Positions 1 through 12,589 of a stretch of 64,000 bases of DNA are shown one piece after another. Positions within the stretch are counted from its first letter, which is position 1; the number at the start of each line of letters is the position of its first letter. The stretch is from Brachynemurus nebulosus (lineage: Eukaryota > Arthropoda > Insecta > Neuroptera > Myrmeleontidae): contig JAPWDM010000005.1 of the NCBI GenBank assembly GCA_035578155.1, positions 31,116,108 to 31,180,107 on the forward strand, written 5' to 3'. The translations under genes were made by a program, and so were the position numbers. The notes beneath the pieces are model-generated. The model was not told the origin of the DNA. It saw only the letters and a list, made by a program, of their open reading frames with translations, and ran no database searches.

Positions 1-300
1 AAACAATGACTTCGAAAACCTATAACGCATTTCCATTTTCATTATACTGAAAAAATTTAATAAATGTGATGGCTTCATTTTATAAAAAAAAAAAAAAAAT
101 TCTCCAAATAAGACTGATTTGACAGGACTCTTTCGTTTCTAGTGTTCTTACACACCTAATTTTGGTAAAAATGAACAAAACAACTTTGAAAATCAATAAC
201 TCGCTTCCACAATTTCGTCATTCTGTCATTTTTTTATCGTTTCTATGGCACTGAAGAAATTTAGCAAACGATTTGAAAGAAAGAAATGATTTGAATTAAT
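1..300 (+). repeat. Dispersed tandem unit, family D, copies 1-2
   Basis: Two diverged copies of one non-coding unit lie in tandem, about 155 bases apart. Shared landmarks are TTTTGGTAAAAAT, an ACAATGACTT-like stretch, a CATTCTGTCATTTT-like stretch and GAAAAAATTTAGTAAA. The first copy is truncated by the window edge and has a poly-A expansion near 89-103. The same unit occurs twice at 21,058-21,750. I do not recognise the parent element, and no coding potential is visible. Confidence 0.6.
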
Positions 301-411
301 GTAATTTTGGTGTGAATTGTTCATTTTTACTATTAAAATGACAAAATTTCTGTCAGTCGTTTTTAGATGGTCGTGGTCTCACATATTTAATTTTAACAAT
401 TTAACTCGTGT

Positions 412-888
412 GTATCAAGTGCCATAAGAATATTGTAGTTTTTTCACTTTTACCATGGAAAAAAAAGTTAGGACAGATTTTTACAGCGAAAAAAATGGTA
501 CAAAACATTTCATTGGTTATTTCACTGTAGGTAAAAACACGATAAAAACGAAACAAAAATTCGTATTGGTAAATTTAATTGATTTCAGAACCATGGTAAC
601 AATGTATTAAATAATAATATTAATTGTACTAATTTATTTTATTTGTTAAATTGTCTTACCGTATTATACTGGAGTTTTATATTTTTTCTGAATAAATTTG
701 TATTTTCTACAACTCAAATTTCTGGCCTAAAAGTAATTCAACTCGAAGAACTGTCAACCAAAAAACGCTTCAGCTTCGCTGTTGCATTTTTGTTAGTTGA
801 CAGTTCTTCTTTTTAAATTGCTAGGCAACAAATTTTTTTTAGATAAACCCAAATTTATTCGAAAAAATACAAACCTCGTGTGTAAATA
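412..888 (+). mobile_element. Family C repeat, copy 1 (inverted partner at 60.7 kb)
   Basis: This segment matches the reverse complement of 60,704-61,157 over almost its whole length. Examples are GCCATAAGAATATTGTAG here against CTACAATATTCTTATGG there, and the CCATGGTAA and GAACTGTCAAC landmarks. A foldback sits at its right end. It has no ORF and resembles a non-autonomous element of unknown class. The boundaries are where the similarity stops, and no target duplication was found. Confidence 0.7.
684..875. repeat. Foldback hairpin inside family C
   Basis: Two arms of about 75 bases face each other around a 37-base spacer. The left arm ends in GAAGAACTGTCAAC and the right arm starts with GTTGACAGTTCTTC. 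The outer parts also pair imperfectly (AATAAATTTGTATTTTC against AATTTATTCGAAAAAATAC). The corresponding hairpin is kept in the other family C copy at about 60,712-60,910, so it is a structural part of the element. Confidence 0.7.
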
Positions 889-1459
889 GTAAGTCATAAA
901 AATGAAAAAAAAAGACTAGATATTTTAAAAATTCTAACAGATTATTCGTGACATCTGTATCGAAATGTTAGTCGAATCCAATAAATCATACATATTTTTA
1001 GAAAGTAACTTCATTATAATTTTCATTTCATTTGAAAGTAAAATCAAATCATAAAAAATTTTCTAATATAACGTCATCATTTTTCATAAATCGTAAACAT
1101 GTCAATATAATATGAGAATTTACAATCAAAACCACAAAAAGTGATCCGACTATTTCATTTTCGTTTCATTTTGAACCCTCACGTCAATTTTTCTGGTATC
1201 GACTGTACTAGAAGAGCGTGACGCTTGCATATTTTCTATACACAGACATAAATATTTGCTAGACGTCGTTAAATAAAGTTTACTTATTTGCTTATTTTCA
1301 CGATATAAAATGAAATCTTTTTCATTCGGATTTCCATGTATGGGAAAATCCAACTTTAAATTTGTGTGTATAAATCTCGACACAAAGTTTATACCACACA
1401 GAAAACCATAGGCACTAGGCAAGCCAGACTGAATGAGCTTTCACACTCGCATGCAATGC
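889..1459. other. No feature seen
   Basis: AT-rich sequence without a recognisable gene, TIR pair or tandem repeat. The short frames here have no coding character. Confidence 0.5.
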
Positions 1460-1486
1460 TAATAATAATAATAATAATAATAATAA
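1460..1486 (+). repeat. (TAA)n microsatellite
   Basis: About nine uninterrupted TAA units. Confidence 0.95.
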
Positions 1487-2094
1487 GTTCGCGTTTAACA
1501 TTCGCTATTTCCATAATATACGGTTTTAATTTTAATCGTCAGATCAGTGACGGTCAATAAGTAAAGTCCAATATACAATCATGATAATTTAGATAAAAAA
1601 TTTTGTTCAGAATGAATCACTTGGTGACTTAAGTGTAATAGGGTAGATTCAGGAAACACAAAATTCTGTTCAGCGAAAAGTTGAATCACGCCGAACTGCT
1701 TGCCAGTATTTAATGTCTGAACTGATCACATTTCGAGTTACAGAATCTATTACTTATTTGATTTTTGTTAAAACGATTAAAAAGTTTGAGCAATTTTGAA
1801 ATATTTTCTTAAACTGCTAGTTGTTGTAATTCGATTCATCACTGAAGCAAACAAATAACTGTCATTAAAATTTTGCAGCAGAAACAGTAAAGTGGATTTT
1901 TTGATTTGGAAAAAGCCGAATTCTAAAGAGATACTGTTCGAAAACTTACACCGTAAATTATCTAAATAGGGCCACGTAGAATCGGTATTATCTGGACAGA
2001 ACATTTATGGCCACAGTGTTGCCACAAATTAAGTTTGCAATAACATATAAAGTTGTTAATTCTATATTATCAAATTTAAAGATCCTATCCTTTA
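1487..2094. other. No feature seen
   Basis: AT-rich, no repeat or gene recognised. Confidence 0.5.
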
Positions 2095-2102
2095 GTCACA
2101 TC

Positions 2103-2273
2103 TAGAGGCGCATTTACCCTAAGTGCCGCTCTAGGCTCCGTAAAAAATACCACCCCTGCTTTATCCCAAAAAGCTCTTAATAACTCCAAAAAAATGTCTT
2201 AATAACTTTTTTCTAAATTCAAATTCTCAATTTTGCCGCCCTAGGCTCCAGCCTGCTGGTAAATCCACCACTA
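2103..2273. mobile_element. hAT-like MITE, 171 bp
   Basis: The ends are imperfect inverted repeats: TAGAGGCGCATTTACC on the left, and TAGTGGTGGATTTACC when the right end is read inward. The element is flanked by identical 8-bp direct repeats GTCACATC (2095-2102 and 2274-2281). An 8-bp target duplication and a TAGNGG-type terminus are hallmarks of the hAT superfamily. Two internal CTAGGCTCC motifs lie just inside the ends. The element is too short to encode a transposase and would have been mobilised in trans. Confidence 0.85.
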
Positions 2274-2281
2274 GTCACATC

Positions 2282-3429
2282 TTTTTTTTTATTTTTGAAA
2301 CCTTTCAGTGTTTCTTGTCGCATTATGCACCACGTGACTTTATCCTTATGTACAATTTTAACATTCGAACATAACTTTTACTTTCAGTATAAAAATTTTT
2401 ATGAGTTTATTGATTCTTGGGACTAATAAAAAATTAAACCCTAACAAGAATCCCTCGAAAAAATTGTATTTCAGTGCATAATTTACTTTTTCAATTCCGC
2501 CTGCACTGTTTTTAATATTCTTCGCCCGTATTTGTGTACTAGTCGGTTAACTATATCGCTACTGTTTTTAAGCACGTTTGATCAATTGCAAGGGAAACTT
2601 TCGGGTAATTCGAGAACTGAAATTGATACGTTCGGATATATTACATATAAAATTACCTTATATATTTATTATTCTCTCTTTCCACTTCCTCCCTTTGTTT
2701 CCTTTCGTCTCGTTCTAGCACTTTCCGCTTTATTTTAAAGTATTCTTTAACAGTAATTATTATTAGAAGTTGACTTTCACTTGCGTTCGGTTCCAGTTAT
2801 GTGTCGTCAACATTTTATTAAAATATGTTACGTAATTTATTACTCCGGGGAAAGTGAAAGGGTTGAAAGCTCAGTGAAAGCACACCGACGAATATAATCC
2901 TTGATGTTTACTTCTGTTTGTGTGCGTCGTATAGGCTTGGGGTATTTTAATTAATTAACATAAAAATTTTTACGGTTTTGTTTTATGGCGGTCATCCGTA
3001 AACATGTGTTAAAACGGATGACGGTTTTTAATAGAGATATCATATGCAGAGTTCTCGTTTTATACCAATTTTTTTTCTTTTTTTTTTATAATAATCCTAT
3101 ATTCCAGCACTCGAAATAACCTAGTGAATTTTTCGGAACTCAATTTTAACGGAATAATTTCCTCTATCACATAAAACAAGTACATATTTCAGTTTAAAAA
3201 ATAAAATTTTAAAAATACTACCGTAAAATGCGATTACTTTGTGCCAGAAGTATATTTTGTTCCATTGCTGCCAATGATTCAAAAACCGTTATGTAGTACA
3301 TATTGCTTAAAAAACTAACAAATGAGCATCGTAATTGAATAAAATACCCCTATCGCAGCATCCTGCATAATATAGCGAATTTCCGTTTATAAAAGTTAGT
3401 TTTTCTTGGAAACTAGTTGACATAGAATA
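2282..3429. other. Non-coding stretch with one short hairpin
   Basis: AT-rich. The only structure noticed is a small hairpin at 2991-3022 (GTCATCCGT facing ACGGATGAC). A TACCGTAAAATGCGATTACTTT string near 3220 resembles one near 29,471 and may be the end of an old repeat. Confidence 0.45.
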
Positions 3430-3722
3430 ATAGTTTGAAGAACTTTTTATGTGATTTTTTTCCTCTTTCCAATGGTGTAAAAAAATTTCACAACAATTTT
3501 TTGAATAAGGGAAAATTTTGGCAAAAAACTAATTTTTTTCACGAAAAATACCCCAAAAACCATGTTCCGGGCATAGGACGTGTGTGGTTAACGAACTTGT
3601 CCAACGGTTTGGGACTTCCAACATTTTTCACTAAATTTCATAAAAGTAGGACATTTCGTAACATTTTCACCAAATTTCATAAAAGTAGGACACTTCGTTC
3701 AAGAGTTATCGTGCGGACATGT

Positions 3723-3790
<68 letters not shown>

Positions 3791-4255
3791 TTTAGTGAAT
3801 ATTATTTTCGGTTTCTAGGGGCCTCAAAACAAATTTTTGCCATAGTCCCGGGTGCAAGTCGTGTGATGACAGTGGCTGTAATAGCTGATTTTTCGATAGC
3901 TGATTCGAAAATTCGCTAACAGAGGGGACCATTTTGATATAAAAATAAACATTCGACGAAAATTTTAATTGAAAACTAGTTTACATAAAATTATGGTTCT
4001 AAAACGGTTCAATTTATTTGCAAAAAAATTTTAATATTAACAAAAAAACTCTTTTTTTAAGTTTTTTAAGTATCCGGTTTCCGGTATTTGATATGTCTGG
4101 TTGAAGAACTTACCCAAAGAGTTTGGTACTTCAAATGTTCCCACCAGATTTCATAAAAATCATATTTTTTCGCAATGTAAATTTTTGGCTTTTAGAAATC
4201 TCAAAACGAATTTCTATTGAAGTTCCGGAGTCAAGTCTCATTATAGTCCCCCCCC
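3430..4255 (+). repeat. Duplicated unknown repeat with microsatellite tail
   Basis: A block beginning AACTTGTCCAACGGTTTGGG (3594) recurs in diverged form as AACTTACCCAAAGAGTTTGG (4105), 511 bases later. In both copies it is followed by CCAAATTTCATAAAA-like text and a CTCAAAACRAATTT stretch. Inside the first copy a 37-bp segment (AACATTTTCACCAAATTTCA onward) is itself duplicated in tandem. The first copy runs into a TA microsatellite. An in-frame stretch over 3435-3788 is an artefact of this repeat: it ends in alternating Tyr-Ile encoded by the TA array. Confidence 0.65.
3726..3787 (+). repeat. (TA)n microsatellite
   Basis: About 31 TA units, uninterrupted, directly after GTGCGGACATGTAGG. Confidence 0.97.
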
Positions 4256-6520
4256 CCTCCGAAAGTACTTAAATTTGTTTAAGAATATTCGTTCAAAAGC
4301 TAATCTTTATTTTTTTGAGGTATTCTATGTTACTTTAAAGTCTTTACAATTATTTGTATATACCAACCCACAATACATAACAAGACCCTTTGTTTCATCC
4401 TGGGCCACATTCAAATTTGATTGTTTTCACCAGATAATAATTTTTACAGTAGATAAAACTTACAAAATAATATCACTTCAGTACAAAAAAATGCACTTTA
4501 AATGATTAATCTTCACAATGATTCGTTTATTATAGTACCACAGTGACATCATATGTTTCGTTTAACAATAACATGTTTAAAATGGTTTTTTTTGGGTGGG
4601 GTAGGGATGCTGGGAGGACATCTATGGACTTACAATAAATGAATCCTAATAAATGATGAGTAGTACATTTATCTTCAATGCTTTCATTTTCATTTTTTCC
4701 ATACATAAATAGGTAGACAATGAATGATATGCAAAACAATAGTTTACAGCAACATAAAAGGGGAGAAGGGAAGGCATTAAACCGCTACGCGAGAAGTACA
4801 AGCAATATACATTGATATAAATAAAAATGGGAGAATTGGATATCTTTATTTAGACAAGCCACGCTATGTACCACGCATTGCCACTTACAATAATAATAAT
4901 CAAAAGACATATGAGGATATTTCCACTTAAAAACCAGTAGTTAATGTACATACATAGTCGGTAATATCACCATAGATACTACTACATAGTCTCAACTTGG
5001 TAGTACCCTGTATATCGTATATAAATTTATAAATACAATAAAATGACGAAAAAAAAATAAAGAAAGAAGAAACAAATACATACTAATAACAATAATTGAG
5101 TACTGTTGAAAAAGGAACACAATATTTTACAGTAAGCTACAAAAGGAATCGGATACTAAATACTAGATATATTGGTTGTCAGAAAATTGCAATTTATTTT
5201 GATTCATTTTGGTTTCCCTAAATTTGTGGAATTTTTAGTTTGACAAGGATAGAAATTAAATGATGGGTAATAATAATGAAAATAAAGTGAGGTTATTTTT
5301 ATCTACTTTTTAGTGAATAGAAATATTAATTTAGTCGTAGAAAAAACTCTAAGTATGTAAAAAGTATACTTATTTTTATTGTTATTAAAAAAAAATTACT
5401 AAAAATAAGATTTCTCAGTAGTGACATACTACTGCACTCTTACAATTAGTGTACTTGTCGAATTGAATCTAATATGAGTTTAAATAATAAAAATATGACA
5501 TCAAGAATGTTGTGGATGAATTAAATAATTTGAACAACATAAAATTTTTGTTTATTTCACCATACAACCGTTATCGTTGCGGTTATCGTTTTACTCTTGA
5601 CCATTACAGATTTCATTACACTGTCACGCAGAGTTACTGTCGCTACAGAAGTTTTCACTTCAGACACAAAAAAATTTTACTATCCATTTTCTTACAGTTT
5701 ATTTACTGATGTTTTGAGAATGTATAAAAAAATTTTGAAGAGAGATACAGATTCAAGATGTTAAGATGTTATCATTTGTCATATTTTGTGGTAAAAAAGT
5801 GGGTGACTTGGTTGACATGATTTCAACCCTTTCGTAAATCTATCAATAAAAAATCATAGATAGTTTCTTGATAAGAACTAATGTCGGTAGATATTGTCGA
5901 AACCAAAGATATTAAAAAGAAAGAAAATTCGTAAAAACGCGGTTCCATAAAAAAATTAATTTTCTACCCTTTTTTCAACATTTTCCATTATGATACGCCG
6001 TAATTGCTGCCTCATTTAAATAGTTATACCTTTAAAATTTCCCTTGTTCGATTGTTTCAAATTTCTGGACTAGAATATCGCCTCAACAATTAAAAAAATT
6101 ATTGATAACCACTCTAGAAAAGTCCCATGCTAACTCTCTGTTCAATATACGATTATTTTTACACGGTACAATCTATTTAATTAATGATAAATGGTTGGCT
6201 AACGTTTGCCAATTTGTCATTTACGTATTGTTTTATTATTTTAATGTTATGATGATCAATTTAGAGTGTATAATATAGCATAGTCGATAGTTGACGCTGA
6301 CTGCACTATAGTCAGTCAGTCAGTTAGTTATTTAGTCAAATAGAAGTGATGATGACTGGCGACATAGTAGGAAATCATTTTGTAATTTATTTGAAACAGT
6401 ATGATGAATATTTAACGTCAAATGGATCATCACATCTCATTCATATGCCAACTACATAATATGCAAGTTGTACAGAAACGTACAAAACAACTGATACACA
6501 TACCAGTATAGTATTCATCA
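4256..6520. other. No gene or element recognised
   Basis: Long AT-rich stretch without TIR pairs or tandem arrays that I could see. A short GTCAGTCAGTCAGTTAG run lies near 6311. Reading frames here show no coding character. Confidence 0.45.
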
Positions 6521-6528
6521 GTGTTGGC

Positions 6529-6754
6529 AGTCAAAAAGAGGACCTCGATCGTACTAAATGTGCGAAATTATCGTATTTTTGGTATTTTCGAGGTAAATTA
6601 TCGTACGCAATGTAATTTAGTGAATTTTATATAATAAAAATGTTATGTAATTTAGTGAATTTTATATAATAAATTGATATAATAAAAATGTTATCGTACG
6701 TCATCATCAAATTATCGTACATGTACGATAATTATCGTACAGCTGCCAACACTG
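6529..6754. mobile_element. hAT-like MITE, 226 bp
   Basis: Both ends read CAGTGTTGGCAG as inverted repeats. The flanks are a perfect 8-bp duplication GTATTCAT (6521-6528 and 6755-6762), as expected for hAT. The interior is repetitive: a block starting ATGTAATTTAGTGAATTTTA occurs twice in tandem near 6619-6680. The decamer ATTATCGTAC, or its complement, recurs, including the near-palindromic ATCGTACATGTACGAT next to the right end. Such subterminal repeats are often transposase binding sites. No coding capacity. Confidence 0.9.
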
Positions 6755-6762
6755 GTATTCAT

Positions 6763-7320
6763 TAGTAATATGATTTACTATCAATACCCATCACTGTACC
6801 GATGCAGCAATTGTATACATTTAGTGTTGGATCGAGCCGAGTTCTTTATGTGTGTTGTTAGTACACGTGACTCTGTACAGAGCGAGCGACTCTTTCTGGA
6901 GTACACTAGCACACTGTGCACTATGTACACTGTATGGGACGCCACAGCACACTAGCATAGTGCTGAAGTTGTTTTGCCCGGTTTTAAAACTGGAGAGAAA
7001 TTTTGTGTCCACGTAGTAAAGTATTAATGCAACTGCAAGTGCTGCTTACTACACTAACAGTGTGTTACTCATCTGACCTGCTCACGATAGCATCAAACAG
7101 ATGTGTGTGATCACTGATCGTGATTGGTCTTTTCAATTGTTTTGACTGTGACACAGATGCTGTGTCATCGGACAGTAAAGTGTTAATTGAATCGTTAGAA
7201 TCCTGTTAGTCCATTAAACGTATATATCCCACTTCATTAAAAAGAAATCCTTAAGAAATAACAGCTCTCAGTTAGATATATTACTATTAGTGGAGGAACT
7301 TAACCCTAATTTTTAACAAA
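6763..7320. other. GC-elevated unique stretch
   Basis: Compared with its surroundings this stretch is richer in G and C and not obviously repetitive. CACACTAGCA occurs twice within 60 bases (about 6902 and 6948). It could contain a regulatory or transcribed region. I see no convincing start codon or splice pattern. Confidence 0.3.
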
Positions 7321-7324
7321 AAAC

Positions 7325-7744
7325 GGCCACGAGCGTTCTAGTGGCTAATTTTTTTTTAATCGATTCAAAATTTAAAAAGGAAAAAATAATTCCAATACAA
7401 TTTTTTTTATCAAATGCCGGCGTCACGGTGAAAAGTTGAAATTAATGAAAGTAACAGGTAAGATACATGTTTAAATTTTGTATTAGTAGTATTCTATAAG
7501 CACAATTGATATATAAAAAAAAATTTATAACATTTTTTAGAGAGAAAGAGAGAGAAAACTATTGAAAATATGATATTGCGTAGACTAAAATCAAATGTTT
7601 ATAAGAATATTTTTCAAATTATTTATGTTAATCAATTTTTACCATTGAAACCGTGTTTTAATCAAAAAATAGTATTTGAAATTTTTATTTTAAATTTTGC
7701 ATCGATTAAAAAAAAGAAAACCAGGCAGTAGAACGCCCGTGGTC
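7325..7744. mobile_element. TIR element, 420 bp, class unknown
   Basis: Inverted ends of about 50 bases: GGCCACGAGCGTTCTAGTGG on the left, and GACCACGGGCGTTCTACTGC for the right end read inward. Both continue into a T-rich run and then AATCGATNCAAAATTTAAA. A GA-rich run (AGAGAGAAAGAGAGAGAAAA) lies in the middle. I could not identify a clear target duplication, so the superfamily is open. Confidence 0.75.
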
Positions 7745-7831
7745 ACTTTTTCAATATCTAAGCATCTTTTTAAGGGTACGTTCCTCGCCTATATATCCTT
7801 AGTATGGAAACCATGCTGAAACTCGTGTAAA

Positions 7832-8010
7832 TTTTAATCTATACATATAATAAAACTGTAACGAGACCATTTCTGTACATGGAATATTTTTTGAAAATTG
7901 TACTGGTACTGTAAATAGTTATCGATGTAGATATCAAAACAGCGATTTTTAAAATTTTTGTCTGTCTGTCTTTCTGTCTGTTTGTCTGTCTGTCTGTCTC
8001 ATTCCCACGG
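7832..8010 (+). repeat. (TCTG)n array in a Helitron-like context
   Basis: A TCTATACATATAATAAAACTG-like start is followed, after about 110 bases, by TCTG repeats with two interruptions (7960-8000) and then CATTCCCACGGGAAAATGG. This arrangement (AT-rich start, GTCTGTCTG array, short GC-rich text) resembles 5-prime parts of Helitron-like repeats seen in other insect genomes. The match is from general recall only and could be chance. Frames across the array read as QTD repeats and are artefacts. Confidence 0.35.
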
Positions 8011-9551
8011 GAAAATGGAAAAACTGTTTTGAGCATGTACACACATTACGTAAATTTACATATTTCATAATTTCATAACTATAGTAACAAAATGTAATGT
8101 AAATAAATTGAATATTGTAGTTTGGAAATTTTTCTGAATTTGAAATCAAAGAAAATGTTGCTAATTGTCTACTGAAAAATACAATAAATACACAATTGTC
8201 AATTTGGAGAGAATTTAATGCATTTTGTGTTGCAAGAAACTACAAATTGGAAAAAGACACTACTCAACGTTTCGCGTGAACAACGTCACGGCTACGGCTA
8301 GTAGTTAAGAAATCCTTATGTTATATTTTTCGCGTTACAAATTTTTCTTTCTGTTCCCACCCATGCCCAAAAAACCATACGAAAGTGAAGAAAAATCTAT
8401 ACCTATATTTTTTCTTATCAAATATTCATAAATTTAAAATGCACTTTTATTGCATAGTTGTAAATTGCAAATTGCAATTTGTATAATTATGTATACCATT
8501 TGTCATTGGTCATAATTTCATATGTTTACGTATGATAAAGTTAGATTAATACAATTTTTCAATAGATGAAGAAAAAAAACCTTGAATTGAATTCATAAAA
8601 AAAAAAAAAACATTAATTAAACAATATTATATAATAATACGTAATATTTTTATTTACTTTTTATTTCATTTTCTTAATTAAATATTAAAATAATGAATTA
8701 TTATTGCGGGCTTCATATTCATATAAGTAATTATCAAGGTTTATTTACATAAATATTACATAATGCACCAATTTTTTTTAATCTTATCAATCAAAATTTT
8801 TCCTCAAGAGGATCATTTTTAATTGAACAGTACTCAACACTCTATTTTGAAGCTTACAGGTTAAAAAATATTTAGATAAATTTTAAAATGTATATAGAAA
8901 TTCTCATTTATTTAAAATCAAATCAACTTGGCTGTGTAGTATGAAGAAATCAGCAAACTATATTTAACGTTTAAAATAGGATGATCTCATTTGTAAGTTA
9001 TTTTTTTGATTGTTCATTTCAAACAAAAGGAGCTTTAAAAACCTGTAAAATATTTAACAAAACACAATTCGTCATGGAGTTAAGTCATGGCTCATATCAT
9101 TGCTGCGCCCCCTAAAAACTCAACAAACGTTTTTTTTTTATTTTCTTTGTACACACATTTGTTTTTTTTTTTTTGCCTGATACAGTCATATATGTAGTAT
9201 ACATATATGGCCAAATGGATATGAAAAAAACGTCCCAACATCACGGTGCAGATTTGGAAGTATTTTGTTCGTTTTGCGCAAAAGCGACTTTTTTGGTGGT
9301 AATATGAACCAATCTGAACAGTAAACACGGTAAACACTAATTGATGCATCTGCGCAAAACAACTGAAGTGCCTCTACCCGATGTCTATCCGTCTCACTTC
9401 ATCGGAACCACTGCCTCTTATAGGGATTGGCCATATAGTTATAATACATATATGGATACAGTATTCCCCTGTAGAACGCCTCCTTGTATTTAGAAAAGAA
9501 ACAGTTTTACTTTCGAGGCGCACAGTCTGTTTTTCTGCCGTGTTAAATATA
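8011..9551. other. Mostly featureless AT-rich stretch
   Basis: No gene found. A perfect 10-bp-arm palindrome CATATATGTA/TACATATATG lies at 9187-9209. Long homopolymers occur near 8598 and 9130-9175. Confidence 0.5.
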
Positions 9552-9960
9552 TCCTTTTTTTGCAATTTCGGGACTAAAGTACATAATATTTTGATTCCTC
9601 ACAAATCACAATAGGAAGTAATGTGTCACTTTTAGTTTCAAGGGACTAAAAATCCTCCTGCTTTCAAGCCAATCAGCAAGTGAAATTTAACTTCTATTAA
9701 ATAGTACTGCAAGGTAATAAATTTATTTTTTTTTTAAATAATAAAAAAATTCAAACTTACTAATAACAAACACAAACAGTTATACTGAATTATTTGAGTT
9801 ATTACCAATTTAAATCACATTTAAATAATGCTTTTCTTAATTTTTATAATTTTAATTTATTCGGAATTGCGAAAAACGGTATAATTATATGCCACGGAAC
9901 TAGAATGTTTCTTTTGATCCCACGTGTTACGTTGCCCTAAGGACATTATAGCCCCTCTTA
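9552..9960 (+). mobile_element. Family B repeat, copy 1
   Basis: The segment matches the reverse complement of about 53,245-53,580. Shared text includes TTGCAATTTCGGGACTAAA, AGTGTCACTTTTAGT (here ATGTGTCAC), AAGCCAATCAGCAAG and the GCCACGGNACTA landmark. A GGGACTAAAA-type motif occurs several times in both copies. It is non-coding and its class is unknown. Copy 2 at 53 kb is interrupted by a hAT MITE. Confidence 0.7.
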
Positions 9961-10377
9961 TACTCAGTTAATAACCATAGATTGCTGTGGTTTCCATCAA
10001 CTTATATGTATTAGATTGATGCTTTCTTGTAACAGAAATCAAGCCTATTATGGAATTTAGCTATTAAAGTTTCCCAACGGTTGAATTATCAGTAAACTCA
10101 CCGTTTTATGTTAATTTTTGCAAGCACAGCTGGGATGATATATGTATATTATTTTATAAAAAATTGCATTATTATTTTTTTAAATTTCATTTCGTGTATG
10201 GTTGCTACGTGGCCGGCCTACATAAATTTTTTATTTTTATTATTTATGATTTAAATTGATTTTTTTCCGAGATAAAAATCTTTTTTTTACCGTCCTATAG
10301 CCAAATAAAAATTGCGTAATGATTTGTGATTGATTGTTTCAAATCTTGACTCCTTCCACAAAAGATAGTTTCTACGC

Positions 10378-10642
10378 CAGAGGTTACCAATAATTTTTTT
10401 CCACGGACCCTTTTATCTAATCACTATTTTGACAGGGATTCCTAAATCCAAAAAAATTGTATTCTCTCAAATAATTAATGACACTTGTATAAACATAATA
10501 TTATAATCCTTAGTTTCTATTAATTAATGATATACTTGTGTATCTGATACAGTATGAATATATCATAATGACATCTCACGGACCCCTTATTAACAGTCCG
10601 CGGACCCCTAGGGGTCCGCGGACCACCTTTTGAGAATCTCTG
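10378..10642. mobile_element. hAT-like MITE, 265 bp
   Basis: The termini are CAGAGGTTACCAA on the left and CAGAGATTCTCAAA on the right (read inward). The flanks TTCTACGC (10370-10377) and TTTTACGC (10643-10650) agree at 7 of 8 positions. A strong palindrome, CCGCGGACCCC facing GGGGTCCGCGG, sits near the right end (about 10,599-10,624), and CACGGACCC motifs occur near both ends. This matches the well-known hAT non-autonomous pattern with CAGRGGTTC ends and GGACC subterminal text. Confidence 0.85.
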
Positions 10643-10650
10643 TTTTACGC

Positions 10651-12390
10651 CATTGGTCGTTCTATTCAAGTCTATAAATTTTGTAGTGAACTATATTTTA
10701 AAACGGAGAAAATGAATTATTATTTTTATTATAAAAAAAATAAAAATATATTTTTCAAACACGTTCATCTCCTTATTATGTATTTATACTGGACACAATC
10801 TGATTAGAACAATCGTACGTACGTATGTACAGGTCGGTCCCGTCCGTCCGTCCGTCCTGCTGTCGTGATATATCTACTAATCTAGTTTACTTTTTTTTGT
10901 TGTATACGTAATGGCCGTTTCTGTTTTATAATGTTCTTCAATCAAATAAATTTTATCGGACAATAATGAAATATAAACGTATAGTTGTGTATGTGTATTT
11001 AGGTCAATAGTAATCTAACTGTTATTTGGTTGTTTGGAGAAAAAGCTTTTGGAATTAATAAAAAATATTTTGGACCAAAATTGATTATTCCATATTAATT
11101 CATAAATCATAGCCACAAGATCTAATTTAACAAAATAAAAATTTTTCGCTTGATGATGTCTATATATACTTTCTTAAAGTTCTAAAAATTATTATAAGAA
11201 TGATTAAAAAACTAAATAAGAATGTAGTTACAAATTTTTGGTGATGATACTTCCCCTTTTGGCAGTGACGATTTTAACGAGCAGGCCGGATAGGTCCGGG
11301 CCTACCCAAAACTTTTGAAAAATGGAAAAAAATAAGAAAAATTAGTAAAAAGTTTTATCCTTACGCCTTTTTTTCTTACTCACCGACTAAAGTTTTGAGT
11401 AAAAATGCTTTGGCGTTTTGTTGCTTTTTTTGTTTTTTGCTCGATTTTTGGCGATTACCTATATTTTTGAAGAAAAATGTGTTATTCAGTACTTCTTTTT
11501 TGCTGGCGATATTTTTTGTTGGCTTCTAGAGGCCGTTGATTTGTCTTTGGCGCTATCAATTACCCTTTATTATAATATGTATACAAAAATTCCTACCTAC
11601 TCAAAATAAAAATCCTAAAATCGCCTCAGCATTTTTTTTTGAAAATTAAAAGCGTCAAATCAAAGGAAAATTGATTTTTCTGAAGGAGATTTGACATCTC
11701 GATGATAAGAAGAAAAAATCTGTTGTTACCCGCATGTACCCGAAGACCAGAGAAAGCTAGAGCAGACTGTCCGTCTCGCTCGAAACATTACTGTTTTCGT
11801 TACATTTCTAACAATTATAGAGATCGTTACACACTCAAAACCGAGTTACCTTTGCTGAGTTTCACTTCAAAATATAACATGTTTACCATGATGACGTCAT
11901 GGAGTGTACTGACATGTTTACAATCGTCTTTACAGATAGTCTTCATCGAAATAACATTAGAAGAAAAGTTGGCTCCGAAATAGTTTTCAAATTTATTCAA
12001 TGTGTTTTTTTCTTTTTTCGTACATAACATCTCGAATACACGATCTCGAAGACATTTTTCAAAACTGCTGCAATAATATGACAAAACTGGGGAATACTGT
12101 CAAAATATTACTTTTAAACTCGAACTAAAGTCAAAAACTATAATTTATAACAAAATCGTAGAATTATGATATTTTTATAAATATAACTTTACTGAACTTG
12201 TAAAATATTTCTACCTATGACGTATAATATAAGCCGGTTATAAATATTGAGAATACGTTGTTATTGAAAAGACGTTAAAATAATTATAGGTTATTTCTTC
12301 ATCATTCCGCTTATGCCTGCGATTTTATATATGTATATGTATCTATACAATTTCATTGTTCAATGTTTCTAACCGTATACACGGTCACTG
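10651..12390. other. No gene; simple repeats and a possible element end
   Basis: A (CGTA) run passing into (CGTC)n lies at about 10,815-10,860. At about 11,284 the text CAGGCCGGATAGGTCCGGGCC resembles a hAT terminus, but no partner end was found. A perfect TGACGTCA octamer is at 11,892. No convincing exon. Confidence 0.4.
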
Positions 12391-12589
12391 GTGGCCATAA
12401 AAATTGCAACACGGTAATTGAGAGATTATAAAATAATATATTAGAAATAATTTAAAATAAAAAGTACTAAATCTTTGAGAGATTACTTATAAAAAATCAA
12501 AATAACTAAGTTTCTTACATGGTTTTTATCTTACTATTATTCTACTTTTGTTGTGTTTTAACTTACTGAAAAAATAAGAAGACCGATGG

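Noticed and set aside
11892..11899. CRE-like TGACGTCA as a regulatory site
   Set aside because: The octamer also occurs at 21,188 and elsewhere without any gene context, so it carries no weight alone.
12391..12420. Complete Tc1/mariner element
   Set aside because: Only one terminus-like string was seen; no inverted partner or transposase.
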